Of a stretch of DNA of 64,000 bases, positions 11,629 through 24,646 are shown in pieces. The stretch covers positions 144,252,095-144,316,094 of the forward strand of contig NC_045438.1 in assembly GCF_002776525.5 (NCBI RefSeq). The letters run 5' to 3'. The number at the start of each line of letters is the position of its first letter. Within the stretch, counting starts at the first letter, position 1. A program made the translations under genes and the position numbers. This DNA is from Piliocolobus tephrosceles. Taxonomy: Eukaryota > Chordata > Mammalia > Primates > Cercopithecidae. The notes below the pieces were generated by a model. It did no database searches and had not been told where the DNA came from. It saw only the letters and a list, made by a program, of their open reading frames with translations.

Positions 11629-13382
11629 CTGTCTTGAGAGGTTTGGCGGGAATTTGTGCACCTGGTGGGCATCTGCAGTTGATCCAGATTGTCACAATCC
11701 TCAGTGTTAAGTGAAAGATCAAGGATAAGGTCAAGGTCATTAAAAATAGCAACTCTCACTTTTATTTCCCATTGATGGGAAAGCTCAGCACAGTGAAATT
11801 TAAGAACGGTTTGACCTCTTAAGCTCTTTCAGATATGTAGTGGTCATAGCCATCTACTGTCTGCATCAATTGAACTTTTCTTTGTAAGTACCATTTTGGT
11901 GGTTACGCTGGCAAATGTGGCAACTGTTGTTAGCTGCAGATCCTCAGACATGTGATAATTTATAAAGAGAGTGGTTGGCATGATCCTTATCCAATGCCAT
12001 TTATGGCTTATTTTGATAAGCTAAGAAATTCAGAGAGGTAAGGCAGATGTGCAGAAAAATTTACATGGATTGTTTACTTAATGTAGAATTTTCTTTTGGG
12101 GTTTACCTGTCATTTATGCATCCATTCAGTTATTCATTTGCCAGTGTGTTCCACCTCCAACAATTCAAAGGCCTTTCCAAAGTTAAGGTAAAATTGTCGC
12201 AACTTGTATGAGTCTCACAAAATAGATAACCTGGGAAGGTGAGAGCGTGTGCTCAATACACAAAATATGACTTTCTGGATGTCATTTCAAGCAGGAACCA
12301 CAAAGCGCTCTTCATGTGTGCATGGAGTTCGCCTCGCTCGCTCATGTACAGAAATGCCAGCCTCTCCTAGGTGTCCTTTGTGACCACACCATAAAATTGC
12401 ACGTGGTTTCATCATCCAGTTTTAAAACATGCAGCTTAAAATGTACTGAAGAACAATGTGTGGTACATTTAAATGTAAAATTGGACTGTGTGAATATTCT
12501 TAGAATTGTATCCATAATGAAGTCAATTCAGGTAGGCACAGTTTCAATGATATTATGAGCTCCATCTTAATAGCTTTTTCCAAAAGTTTTCTGATAGTGG
12601 TTTGCCTTGTTCCATTTATACCCAGCTGTGGAATTCATTATTGTGTGCTAAATTCATTTGGCCACTGACTTTATAAAAAGGAGAAAATGAGGTTTTTTAT
12701 ACACACATACCCATACAGGAGTATACACTTTAATCAGTCTTTTTTTCTTAAAAGTTCATCTATTTGCTGAAAAAGGAAATATACTGCTTAGAAAAGGAAA
12801 GTATATTCAAATAAGCAAATATGATTGAAAATAATAATGGCTTTAGTGATAATAGAACTTTGTAACTTTGCCATTTAAATAGTTATTCAATTCTTGATTG
12901 TTTTTATTTTGTGTTGTAGCATATTCTATTGCCTTATGAATACGCTATTGTTATAGCTGTAGCTCAACTTTTTAGTATATTCTTATTTTTAGCTTTCATT
13001 TTAATGAAAAATAATATACATAAGCTTTAGGAACATCTAAGGAAAACAGATGGCTTTTCAGACTTTCTTTACCCTGAAATTAAACCTCTTGCTTTTAACT
13101 TTTGAACTAAGAATAAAAAAAGTTATAGATGTTCTCTTACTGTGTATTAGTGCATGTTATACCCATATCCCACATTAACATTTTATTTCCACTGAGATTT
13201 CTGATATAATCAGGTATTAAACCTGTGGTTATTTTGGCAGTTATGCCTTTTACGGAAGGATTCCAACAGCTAAACCCTAAGTTAGGAAAAAAGAATATAA
13301 TTTGACTTCATCTGGAAAAAAAATTATCCTAAAAGATGGTTAGAAGATTCAATAATAGTTTACAGTTTTTAAAGAAAAGCTC
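11629..13382. other. AT-rich non-coding stretch
   Basis: No exon with splice borders and no clear repeat was found. Several T-rich and A-rich runs occur. Probably intronic unique sequence. Confidence 0.4.
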
Positions 13383-13673
13383 ACTGTAATTCCAGCACTT
13401 TGGGAGGCCGAGACGGGCGGATCACGAGGTCAGGAGATCGAGACCATCCTGGCTAACACAGTGAAACCCTGTCTCTACTAAAAAATGCAAAAAACTAGCC
13501 AGGTGAGGTGGCGGGTGCCTGTAGTCCCAGCTACTCGGGAGGCTGAGGCAGGAGAATGGCGTGAACCCAGGAGGCGGAGCTTGCAGTGAGTTGAGATCCG
13601 GCCACTGCACTCCAGCCTGGGCGACAGAGCGAGACTCCGTCTCAGGAAAAAAAAAAAAAAAAAAAAGAAAAGA
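13383..13673 (+). mobile_element. 5'-truncated young AluY, AluYRa type
   Basis: Starts inside the left arm at CTGTAATTCCAGC and ends in an A-rich tail. It has the same lineage variants as the copy at 8325: GAGACGGGCGGATC, AAACTAGCCAGGTGAGGTGGC and GAGATCCGGCCACTGC. Flanking AAGAAAAGCTCA on both sides marks the target-site duplication. Confidence 0.88.
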
Positions 13674-14204
13674 AAAAGAAAAGCTCAGAGGTAAAGTTCT
13701 TGACTATTCATTCATAAGCAAAAAGCATGAAGCTTTTTTCTTTCTCCAAAGTGTCTTCAAGGCTCATACTAGACGCAAACTCATCACACCTTATGTTCTG
13801 TGCCTGAGTTGCCTTTTGTAAATTGATGGCTCTCTGTTCTCTCCTGTTCCTCCAAAGTTTAATTTGTACACTGCCCTACAGTTGTGATTTATTTTAAAGA
13901 ATATTCTCTAGTCTTTTTCTCTCACCTTTTCCCCAGATGAGCTCGAGGCTACTCACCCTCATTTGCCCACCCCCGCTCCCCACCCAGACCTACTATTTCC
14001 ATTTTTAACTTTTGAATTTGCTTCCTCTCATCCATGACTTCAGAAGCAGCCTAAAAATTCAAAGTAACATAGCTTTCCCCTATGACTCTTTAAACATTTG
14101 TTCAGATTTGGTCTAATTGGTGTACTTAGCAGTTGAGTGCCCTAGTAGTGGTGATGCTTCCTCCAAGGTTCTGTAGATAATGATGGGTGTAATAAAAGGC
14201 ATCA
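13674..14204. other. Non-coding stretch, nothing identified
   Basis: Sequence with C/T-rich parts at 13900-14000. No gene or repeat was assigned. Confidence 0.4.
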
Positions 14205-14375
14205 TGGAGGGAGAAGCTTGGGCCTTGGTCCTGGCTCAGCCACTTCCTGCCTATGCCACCTTAGGCATGTTATTTAAACTTCAAGTTCCTTATCCATAAA
14301 GTAGGCTAAAAATATCTACTTCACAGGGTAATTGTGAGTCAAGGACTTAGCACATAGTAGACATTCTGAAAACAA
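14205..14375 (+). mobile_element. MIR SINE
   Basis: The MIR order CCTGGCTCAGCCACTTCCTG, CCTTAGGCATGTTATTTAA, CATAAAGTAGGCTAAAAAT and TTAGCACATAGTAG is clear. Confidence 0.8.
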
Positions 14376-14579
14376 AAACAAAAGCAAAACTAGGTTGCTT
14401 TCCCTGTCCTAACTCCATATGGAGCGCTGTATGTAACCTGTCTATGTTGTGTGTGATGAGCTTTGGGGGAAGCAGATATGAAACAGTGTCATCTCCTCTC
14501 TGTAGCAACATCTAAATTGTCTGTCATGTGGTACTGTTAGGGTACAGAGAGTAAGTGTAAAAACTTCAGAGATGTGAAA

Positions 14580-14830
14580 GACTTCTGGGGAGGCGGCCAT
14601 CACATTGTGTCTTGAAGGGAAAAATGTGGCCATGAGGAGATTGTGTGAGTGGAGGTACAGAGGTGAGAAGGGGCTCTGGGGATAGAGAAGAGGAGGATGG
14701 GCAAGTGAGCAGACATCATGCGTCCCTTTGGGGTTGAGGGGTCTAGCTGCAGAGCTGTGGGATGTGTTGTTAAGGCTGAAGTGAGGCCAAATTCTGATGG
14801 TCTTAGAAGTTGGGCAGAGGAATTTAGATA
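14580..14830 (-). mobile_element. Probable L2 remnant
   Basis: G-rich text with CTTCTGGGGAGGCGGCC and GTGTCTTGAAGGGAAA resembles the reverse complement of L2. Low similarity. Confidence 0.4.
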
Positions 14831-14949
14831 TGACATAGAACATAACAAGGAGCTAAAATTCAGGTAACCAAGGTGCCCTCTTAAGTGAATTACCCTTTAG
14901 GATGATGAAGAGAGAAGGTCTGTACCCCTTTTGTTTTTTCCAGTGTAGC

Positions 14950-15311
14950 TGATATGGCTTGGCTGTGTGTCCCCACCCAAATCTCCTCTCAAATTGTCAT
15001 CCCCACGAGGTGACTGGATCATGGGGGCAGTTTCTGCATGCTGTTCTCGTGACAGTGAGGGAGTTCTAATGAGATCTGATCATTTAAAAGTGACAGTTTT
15101 CCCGGCGTGCGCTCTTACGCGCTCACTCTCTCTCTCGCTCCTGCCACCATGTAAGATGTGACTTGCTTCTCCTTTGCTTTCTGCCATGATTGTAAGTTTT
15201 TTGAGGCCTCCCCAGCCATGTGGACCTCTGAGTAAATTAAACCTCTTTTCTTCTTTATAAATTACTTAGTCTCAGGCAGTTCTTTATAGCAGTGTGAAAA
15301 CAGACTAATAA
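14950..15311 (+). mobile_element. THE1/MST-type MaLR solo LTR
   Basis: Begins TGATATGGCTTGGCTGTGTG and ends CAGACTAATA, with CATGGGGGCAG, GCTGTTCTCGTGACAGTGAG, GCCACCATGTAAGATGTGAC, GCCTCCCCAGCCATGTGG and ATTAAACCTCTTTTC in the expected order. It is a complete, primate-age LTR of an ancient endogenous retrovirus-like family. No internal region or second LTR is present, so it is a solo LTR from recombination. TGTAG on both sides (offset by one base) may be the 5-bp target duplication. Confidence 0.9.
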
Positions 15312-16529
15312 TGTAGTCGTGAAGTGGTTTTTCAGCTTTCTGACTGTGACCCATAATATGATAAAAATTTATATCCTGATCCAGGATACCCACATATACT
15401 GTATTTGTTTCATGAAATAAAAATTTTGTGAAATGATAGTTACCCTTCCAGGGCTGACTGCATAATTTGTGGGGTCCAGAGCAAAATGAAGACGTAGGAC
15501 CTCATGTTCAAAAAGTAGGGAAGAATGCTGCTAAACGTAGTTAAATATATCTTTTTCCATTTCTTCTCCCCTTCTTGACCTGTCATGGTTTTGTTTTGTT
15601 GTTGTTGTTGTTAGTTTATTTACTACTTACTGTCATTCTGAGTAAATAAAAATTTAAAATTTCCATTAATACTAATTTTACTATTTTTATTGTGCAATGC
15701 CAATTTTAAGTGCAAAACATAAGAGCATGAAATCAATGAAATTACACAATTGGTATTTCTTACTTTGTACCTGCATATGCATCTTGTTCTTATTAGAAGA
15801 ATGGAAATACTGTACAAAGCTAACTCAACTGTTTTTATTTTACTTCTTTATATGTATACATTCTACGAACCCTCTTTACCTTAGGCTTACTGTTGAGTAA
15901 GGACTGAAGAAAAGGAACGATGGGTTGCCTTATATTTCACTTTCCTTCTATTTTGTCATTTTCAGTGTAAGTGGTTGGCCGATATAAGTAAGAAAGAAAG
16001 AACAGGACAGAATTATCCTTGGTCATTTTTATTTCTTAGAAGACCACTGCTTCCTTTCCTCCTTGGAAGCAAGTTCTGGTTTTGAAATAAAGTGTGGCCT
16101 CTAGGGGCTGTCAGCATGCTCTGTACTCCTTCACCCCTTGTTCAGATGCTGACCTAACACGCTTGCTTGGTAACCACGAATGTACACATTGCGCCCCTGT
16201 CTTCTCATGAGCCTGCTCCAGTTTTTCATTGAACTTCACTTACAAGGCACAAGTTCAAGGATAAAATGATTAAGAATTTCAAGGTGGTTGGTGATAGTAG
16301 AGCATTAAATCAATGGGTAGGACCTTTCAGAGCAGGGCCCTGTGTGACTGCACAGGTCGTATACCCACACAGCCAACCCGGGTACTGCATTTGATTTTCT
16401 GTTGTCTCTATTTTATTAAAAATAACCCCACTAGTTGCACCCCATTAAATTGATGTTACCATCTACTAATGGGTCATAGTTGGCAGTTTAGAAAACACTG
16501 GTAAATTAATGAAATGCATGGGCTCCTGT
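15312..16529. other. Non-coding stretch with a short (TTG)n
   Basis: Contains a small (GTT)n tract at about 15589-15612. The rest is AT-rich with no recognised gene or element. Confidence 0.4.
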
Positions 16530-16735
16530 GTCAGGCAGCTATATTAGAGTCCTACTTCCATCACTTGCTGCCTGTGAACTTAAGAATATCTCTGTTTCTC
16601 ATGTGTAAAATGCAGGTTCTAGTAATTACTTCATAAAGTTATTATGGCAACTAAATTATTAAATACATGTGATATGCTTAGAGTGGTGTTTATTATACAG
16701 TAAACATCCTGTAAGTATTAGTTAATCATCATTAT
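16530..16735 (+). mobile_element. MIR SINE
   Basis: ACTTCCATCACTTGCTGCC, CTCATGTGTAAAATGCAGG and a TAAATACATGTGATATGC... end follow MIR order at old-element divergence. Confidence 0.65.
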
Positions 16736-17215
16736 TATTAATTTATATCTTGCTGTCGGTAAATGTTGAAGAGAAAAATGTTTCTTGACTATATCAGCAT
16801 TCCCACTTAACCTAAAACAGATATTTCCTTAAGTTTACCAACATCTGTGTTTTCTTGTGTCTGGAAGTATATAAAATATAATAACCAAATGAAAGTTAAT
16901 TCAACTGCACTTAATGCAATGAAATTATGTTAAAAATTATAGTTCAATAAGAAATCCATTGAAGGACTACTTTTATTTCTGTTCCTCCTCCCAGATTAAA
17001 ACAAGTATATAATTAGTATTTCATAATTATCAGTTAAGAAAGAAGCAAGGATATCTGGAAGATACTATCTGTTGAACTTAAGAAGCCAGAATTATTCCTT
17101 TTCAAATAAAATTATTTGATGAACCCCAATCATAGGTTAAAATGCTTGAGAGGAATGTTTTCTATCTTTTCTTTTTTTTTCCCCAAAGGTTATATTTTTA
17201 TTTATTTTTAAAATA

Positions 17216-17513
17216 GGCTGGATGCAGTGGCTCAGGCCTGTAATCCCAGCACTTTGGGAGGTTGAGGTAGGCAGATTACTTGAGCCAGGAGTTCAAGACC
17301 AGCCTGGGCAACGTAGGGAGACGTTGTCTCTACAAAAAGCAAAAGAAATCAGTCAGGTGTGATGAGGCATGCCTGTAGTCCCAGCTATTCAGGAGGCTGA
17401 GATGGGAGGATGGAGGCAGGAGGTCAAGACTGCAGTTAGCTATGACTGTGCTACTGTGCTCAAGCCCTGGCGACAGAGTGAGACCCTGTACCAGAAAAAA
17501 AAATAAAAGAAAA
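17216..17513 (+). mobile_element. AluJ-type SINE
   Basis: GGCTGGATGCAGTGGCTC to a short A-rich tail. TTGAGCCAGGAGTTCAAGACC, CAACGTAGGGAGACG and heavy divergence place it in the AluJ group. Confidence 0.9.
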
Positions 17514-19549
17514 TTGACAGATAAAATGGTATGTATTTTATCTTCTCTAAAGTACAGTGTACATACATTGTTATAGATTGAGAGCAAATCTACAAGTCAT
17601 GACACGAAATAAAGAGAACACAGAATCTGGTGGATGCTCAATCAATATCTGTTGTTGGAGCAACCTTAATCCAAGTGAAAAAAATGCCGGCTGGTTTGTT
17701 TTAATCTATTTTGAATCTTCTTCCTTGATAATTTTATAATAAATAGTATGATTTTATGGCTCATTTGAATATTTCCTATTGTTAATTGAAGCTACTGAGT
17801 TCTCTCTTCCCATTGATTTGATATTTCATGTTTGATTCTCTCAAATTGGCCACTAAATTAACATAGTCATTTTATATCTGAGTATAAAAGTTGGGTTTGT
17901 GTCAGTTGCTGATGTATGGGCATATTTGTGTTAGGTCATCATCTTAAAATGGAGTCCAATAGAATTGCTTAAATGGGCTTATCTTAGGCTGTTTAAATAC
18001 AATTTGGAACATGATAGATATTGCAGGAAAATGTATCTTATGGAAAATGTGTTTTTATCTGCATTTTATTGGCAGCAGTTCCTTGAATTGCAGACTTTAT
18101 GCATAGTCAAAACAGATATGCTAAACCGAGTACATTATAACTTCTATTTTATGTTAAGATGGAAGATTAACCACCAATTAAAGTTATTATATCTTGAGCA
18201 AGGTATCGACTCTGATAAAAATTTATCATCCCCTTCAAACATTACTATGGAGCAGATATAAATACCTTAAATGCTAAGATTCAAGAGATCTCACTTTGAC
18301 TGTTTAAAGCAAGTCGAAGCATACTAATCTGTAAAATGCTAAAACAGTTCAATTGAAAACACCCTCACTCAGATTTAATGAGCAATTCCGGCATATTACC
18401 TGTGCCAATTAGATTAAGTGAAAAATAATCCAATCCCTTTATTCAGGATGACTGATTTGCACTGATTTGCACATTTACACCATAAACCACTTTACCTTGA
18501 GTGAGAACCACAGTTTACAGAATCACTAGCACTTGTCTGAGAATTAGATTGGCTTTGAAAGTGGTTGATACTTCCTTTATACTTATAGTAAAACATTATT
18601 TCTAGTAGTTGAATGTTGGAGCCTTGGATTATCAAAAATGTTACTCAGTAATAACTGGGATTAATAACTTTTGAAAACACATATCCAGTCCATTTTGATT
18701 TTCATATTTGAGCTAGGTATCAAATCCTTTATATATTTGTATATAATTTGGAAATAAATATTTAGAGAATGATTTCAGTCTTCTATCTTAGGTTTATTAA
18801 CTGAAGATAGATTTAGAAAATTTACAATCCTGATTTCTCTTTTGCTATTTTTTTAAAGATTCTTTGTATGAATTTTTAGGAAGCCTTCTGAAGCTAAGGA
18901 GTTTTTTATGTTTCTGTCTGAAATGATTGCTAATGATCATAGTCAATGGAATGTTTTCATTCAGGTGTGTAAGTAGAAGGTATCTTGTTGCCTGGATGTG
19001 TGCTGTTCTGCAGGTTTCTCACTTTCTTCTCCTTCCTCCCAGCCCCTGACCCTCCTGCAATGGATTCCTATGTTGTAATTCGTTTTGGTATTTTAGCTAA
19101 CGTTCAAACTCTAATAAATATCTGCATAACAAGAATGATTGGCATATTCATGAAGTGCAATTCTAGTTACATTGATATTGTCAAATGAAGATGATCTCTA
19201 TCGGTTTAACTTGGCCACGAGTGAATGGGAATTGTTTAAGTTTCTGCACAAATGTTTGCATTTCATGAGACATGCTTGTGCATTAGAGATAGAGGTTTAG
19301 CAAAAGCTTTATGGTGCTGAAATCTGTGATAAAGGCAGGAGTCAGAAGAGATGGGATTTAATCCCCTTTCATCCCTGACTGTCTTGATGGCCTCAGGCCT
19401 CTGAGTTAGGTTGACAGGACTATGGTCTCTCTTTACTTCACAGCCAATCATCTTGAAAGAGTCGTCTGTACTGCTTGTCTTCACTACTTCACCTCTTTTA
19501 TACCGCACCCCAGTGTAATCTGACTTTCACACTCTACTATAATTACTGT
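17514..19549. other. AT-rich non-coding stretch
   Basis: No exon or named repeat was seen. A short tandem duplication GACTGATTTGC/ACTGATTTGC lies at 18449-18472. Probably unique intron sequence. Confidence 0.4.
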
Positions 19550-21090
19550 TACTTAGATGACCAGATCAAGCAGATCCCAAATGGCAGGACACTTTAATAC
19601 TGATTATTCCTTTGGCATTGGCTTCCACTTTCCCATATCTTCCTTGACAGCTTACTCTTTTTCTCCCCCGTTACCTTTTACTATTTCCTTTCGATCTTTG
19701 TTTCTCTTCTGCCCATCCCTTATATGTTGTTTCCTATAACTCTGTCCCTAACCATTTTCTATTTTCATCCCAATTTCTGAAACCCATGACTTTATCAATG
19801 GTATTCTGACCATTCCCAAGTCTAGATCTTTATCTTGGAGCTTTGTTCTAATGAACAGACTTATATTTCTAGTCCCACTTGCTGGACATTTCTATCAGTA
19901 TGCTTAACAGAGGGCTCAAACCAATACATCAAAATCAGACCCCATCACCTCCTTTCTAACCACCCCCAACCCCTTCCTTCTCTTGTCTGGTCAGTCTTGA
20001 ATAGCACTATTAACCATGTAGACAACCAGGCCATAAACCTGAGAGTCCTTCTTCAGCTCTTCTATTTCCGTCAACTCCCATGTCCTGGCAGTCATGGAGT
20101 CCTGTCAGTATGAGTATTCAGTGTCTCTTGTTGCATTCTGTTAATCCTTCCGGCATTGCCTTCGTCCAGGACCTGTGGTGTGCAGAGCAGTGCTGAGATC
20201 CCACCAAACAGTGCCGCCCCCCTCAGCCAAGACTGGTGCTGATGCAGACTCCTGTGCTTCAGAACGTCCTGACCCATCATGGCATGCTTGGTTTCCCATT
20301 TCATTGCTTTGAAATCTCCTGGCTACCAGCCTCACTGATCTCCAGTTTTAATATGTGTTGCCTTTGGTAGCTTCAGTGTGACCCACGTTTCAGGTATTCT
20401 TTTCTACAGTCTTGTCTGGTCTCACTCTGCTATGATATCTCCACCTCAGCAATATCAATCCTAGGTGGCCGTGGGTGATAATACTTTCCATGATCTCCCC
20501 CTCCACATAGCCTGTCATGAATCCTCACCTGCTTCTGTCCACGCAACTCTATTTCCAGGACGCTCCCTCAGCCCTGTGCACCCCACTCCATGTTTAAAGT
20601 CCCTTAGTTGCTCTTCATTATCTTCACGATCAAGTTCAAATTCTTGGTCACATCAGACAGCCTTATACCCTGCCACTCCTTAGCCCTACAGCCTTTGCTG
20701 CAGCCACACGGATCTGTCTGCATTTCTTGGAATACAACCTGCAATGCCTCCAAGCCTTTGCATATGCTGATTTTTCTGTCCAGAATCTCTTCCTCTGCTC
20801 CTTAATGACAATTTGTCTTGTTTTTTGACTTGCAGCTTTTGTCTCTCTCAGCCTTCTTTGACTGTTCTCCTCTCCCCACTTTTTTCTTTCCTACTTTATG
20901 CACTATCTTAACAGCTTATGTAAGCTTGCATGCTATGCTTTTCATTGTGTGCATTGATTTTTCCATGTAACGTCCCCCGGTAGATAATGCGTATCCTGAG
21001 GTCACTGCCTTGTTCATCTTTCTGTGGCTGGTGTCCAGCACATGTCTGAGCATGAGGAAGCTCAGTAAATGTTGCATAATAAGGAAGTAG
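19550..21090 (+). mobile_element. Long L2 LINE copy to its 3' end
   Basis: About 1.5 kb follows the L2 order: TCAGACCCCATCACCTCC, TCAAGTTCAAATTCTTGGTC, TACCCTGCCACTCCTTAGCC, AAGCCTTTGCATATGC and a GAAGCTCAGTAAATGTTGCA tail. This is the C-terminal RT/3' end region of an ancient LINE2. All frames are broken. Confidence 0.8.
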
Positions 21091-23765
21091 TGAACACAGA
21101 ATTTTAAAGGAATTTTAAAGGAATTTAAAACAGTACTATGTGTTTTCATTACAGGCAGATACTTCATTTGTTATGATGATAAATCTAGAGTATAGAAGTA
21201 TGGCCAACTCTTCTGATACAAGGTCATTTGGAGGAAGTTGGACCAACCAGAATTAAGAACAGAAATTGTGAATTTTAGGCCAACTAAGTAACTCCAAGCC
21301 ACTGGGGTGGAAAAAGGAACAATTCAATTATTCTGATGAACTAAAACTAATTTGGAGTATAATTTTTATAAGGATGCAAAATTAGAAATGAAGAATTAAA
21401 GCTATATATACTTGTTGGTTTAGGTAAACCTACTCAGAGGTGCTTAATTATTTTCAGTCCCACTTATTGGATATAGACTTTAGGAATCATATCAAAATTT
21501 ATATAGGTTAGGAAATAAGCATAAATTATACATATTATAAATCTGTGCTTTATTCTTTGTCCTCTGAATATTTCTGATTTTCATGAAAATCTGAAATATC
21601 TGTATCTAAAAATAATAAAATAGAAGTGTAGGAATACGAACAAAATTACCTGTGATCTGGGAAATCAATGATAATAATCCTACTTTTGTTTTCTATCTAC
21701 ACTTAGAGTATTTTGCGACACCTATTTAAAGTTAAGGTTGAATAACTGGTGATGAAAATCAATTCTATGCAAATAGTTAATAGTCAAATGTATACATCAA
21801 TTGCATAACAGATGAGATTTAATACCCTGAAATGGGAGTTGGAGAGTAGAAAGAAGCCAGATATTTCAAACTGCAGTTAAGAAAATTTAGCCCATATAAA
21901 TGTGTGGGTAAAATTATTTTTATGTAATATTAAAAATTGCCAAAGAAAAATATGACTTGCGATATTCTTGTTTCTGTAAAGCATTTCCATTTGAGCTGAT
22001 GGGACATAATAAGACATGTGGAGAAGATTAGTGATTAAAAAACATTTGGACATTTGGGTTGTATTACTGTGCTCAATTAGAGTCACTCAGAACATTAGCT
22101 CTCATTTGATTAGTTTTTCAATCTTCCTTATGATGATTTTTTTATATTTAATTCAGAAAGGTGGTACAAAGAGGGATGCAAAGAGGGATATTATATAAGT
22201 TGTGACAGGGATCCCAGGAGAGTTGGATAACACCCTTTCATAAGGAAGTGTTATTACGTGCGAACCTGCTTTTCCTCTCTACCTCATTACTTGCTAAGCT
22301 TCATAAAGACCCTATCCTACTGGGTCACCCTTCTGGAAATGTTTTCTTTAATTTTCAACAAGATGCTGTGATGACAACAATCTATATCTGTAAAAAGTTG
22401 TATAAAAATTCAATATATTTCATATGTGAACATAGTTCACATTAACACTAAGTTAATGAAAATTATTTTTATATCACCTTCTTACCAGTTTTAATTTTAA
22501 TTCTGCCTCTGGTGACTGAGGTGACACATAAAGAGTATTGCCTTATAAACAGATTGACTTTTTTTATTCTTAGGATATTATTTTATATATTCAATGTCAT
22601 AAACTCCTTCTTCCCCACATTTTTTTTTGCCAGTGCCATGCTGGTTTTAATGAGCTACTTTAAAAAATTAACACTTTGTTTTAAAATTCATTCAACATTG
22701 TTATTATAGGTAGTCTTAGTGATAAATCATAGTGAAAGAGCTTCTAGTTAACAGATACCTAAGATTTTTATATTATCTTTATATATAATGATTATATATA
22801 TATCATGATTTCTTCTTATTCATCCTCATAAATCTCAATCAGTTTCAAACACTAAACATATTCAAATATGGGTTACAATACCATTCAAGAATAATTTTTA
22901 GTAATTTTGGTGAGAAAGCAAGAATGGTAGGCATAAATTATGATTATCTTTAACTGCTTGAAAGTATCATTAATTATTTGGTAACTTTTAAAATTTGAGA
23001 ATATTAAATAATTGTAATATTGTTAAACTGAAGTACTGATAAATTGAAACAAGGAAATGGTTTCATTTCATCTGTCCTAGTTGCAGAAAAGCTAAAAAAA
23101 CACACAAGCATTTATTTCATGTTTCAGGAAGGGAAGCAGATTCCTATTTATTATGAACAATACAGTGATGACATGACTTCCCTACCTCACAGCTCTGCTT
23201 TCATTTTGAAAGCAATAAAATTCATAAGGGATAAGTGAAAAATAATTGAGGAGCATTTTTATTTTTACTAGAGTGTTTGTTATGGCTTTACTGTGTAATA
23301 TACACTAAAATGTCTGTTCACGTTCAAAGAAAAAAGATGAGAGCTGAATTTAGGTGTAGTGTGCATTCAAGCATTGAATTTGATCCTTCACTTAGTAATT
23401 GAATGAGAGCAGTATTGTGTATCAAATTTATCCTTGCTTTTTAGTTTGTTAGCAAATGGCTTTTGCTACAAAGGTTTTTAGGGCAGGGTAAGACTTAAAA
23501 AAAATAGAATTGCTTTCCTCGGGAAGATGCGTGGGTGTCTCGGATTGGTGGTAGTGTTTTGCACCTTGCAGGAGAATGAGTAAGAGAAGTATTACCACTT
23601 ACGGAAAGAAAACAAAAGGCAGGAGGCTCAAAGGAGGATTTTCTGACCACTGTCTTTTTAGCAGGAGGAGCAGAGGGTATCTGAAAGGCCTGTTTTTGCC
23701 CAGCAGGTATCTGCAGGACTCAGAAAGCGGATCTGTGGTGGCCACTGCAGATACTCTCTCCAGAA
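21091..23765. other. AT-rich non-coding stretch
   Basis: Nearly 2.7 kb with no recognised repeat or coding exon. AT content is high, with TATATA tracts near 22785-22805 and small tandem duplications at 21101-21130 and 22162-22188. A (diverged) regulatory element cannot be excluded, but nothing specific supports one. Confidence 0.4.
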
Positions 23766-24100
23766 CAGTGGTTCCCAACATATCTGGCACCAGGGACCAG
23801 TTTCGTGGAAGACAGTTTATTCAGGGGTGTGGGGGGATGGTTCCAGAATGAAACTGTTCCACCTTAGATCATGAGGCATTAGACTCTCATAAGGAGTGTG
23901 TAACCTAGATCCCTCGCATGTGCAGTTCACAATAGGGTTCGTGCTCCTATGAAAATCTAGTGCTGCTGCTCATCTGATGGGAGAGTGGAGCTCAGGTGGC
24001 AGTTCTTGCTCACCTGCCGCTCACCTCCTGCTGTACAGCCCAGTTCCTAACAGGCCACAGAGCACTTCCAGTCCGTGCCCCTGGGAGTTGGGGACCCCTG
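23766..24100 (+). mobile_element. MER1B-type hAT-Charlie MITE
   Basis: Terminal inverted repeats CAGTGGTTCCCAAC and GTTGGGGACCCCTG delimit a 335-bp element. Inside are GGCACCAGGGACCAGTTTCG, GATCATGAGGCATTAGAC, GATCCCTCGCATGTGCAG and TTCCTAACAGGCCACAG. It is a non-autonomous DNA transposon with no transposase. Confidence 0.9.
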
Positions 24101-24134
24101 CTCTAGCGCATAATTCTGGGCACATGTTGTATCA

Positions 24135-24646
24135 TTTTCCTATGGCTGTTGTGACAAATCACCACTAACATGGTGCCTTAAAACAACGCCGATTTATTAT
24201 CTTACAGTTCTGCAGATTAGAATTCCAAAATGGGCCTTACTGGGTTAAAATCAAGCTGTCATCAGGGCTGTGTTCCTTCTGGAGGCTCTAGACAGGAATT
24301 CACATCCATGGTTTTTCCAGTTTCTACGGGCTGCCTGCATTCCTGGGCTTGTGGCCTTTCCATCTTCAAAGCCAGCAATGGCAGCTCAAGTCTTGTTTGC
24401 ACTGTATCAGTCCCACTCTGGGCCTCCTTCCTCTTTCTCACTCCCAAGGAGCCTTGCGATTATATTGAGTTCACATGAATAACCCAGGATTCTTTTCCCA
24501 TCTCAAGGTCAACTGCTTAGCAACCTTAATTCTATCTGCAACCCTAATTCCTCTTTGCCATGTCATGTAACATGCTCACAGTTTCTTAGGATCAGGATGT
24601 GGACATCTTTGCGGGGTTGGAGGGGGTTATTATTCTACCTACCACT
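24135..24646 (-). mobile_element. MLT1-like MaLR LTR, minus strand
   Basis: Reads CCTATGGCTGTTGTGACAAA, GTGCCTTAAAACAACGCCG, TTCCTTCTGGAGGCTCTAG, CAGCAATGGCAGCTCAAG and CTTAGCAACCTTAATTC, then TTATTCTACCTACCAC. This is the reverse complement of the same LTR group as at 4345-4836. Confidence 0.75.
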
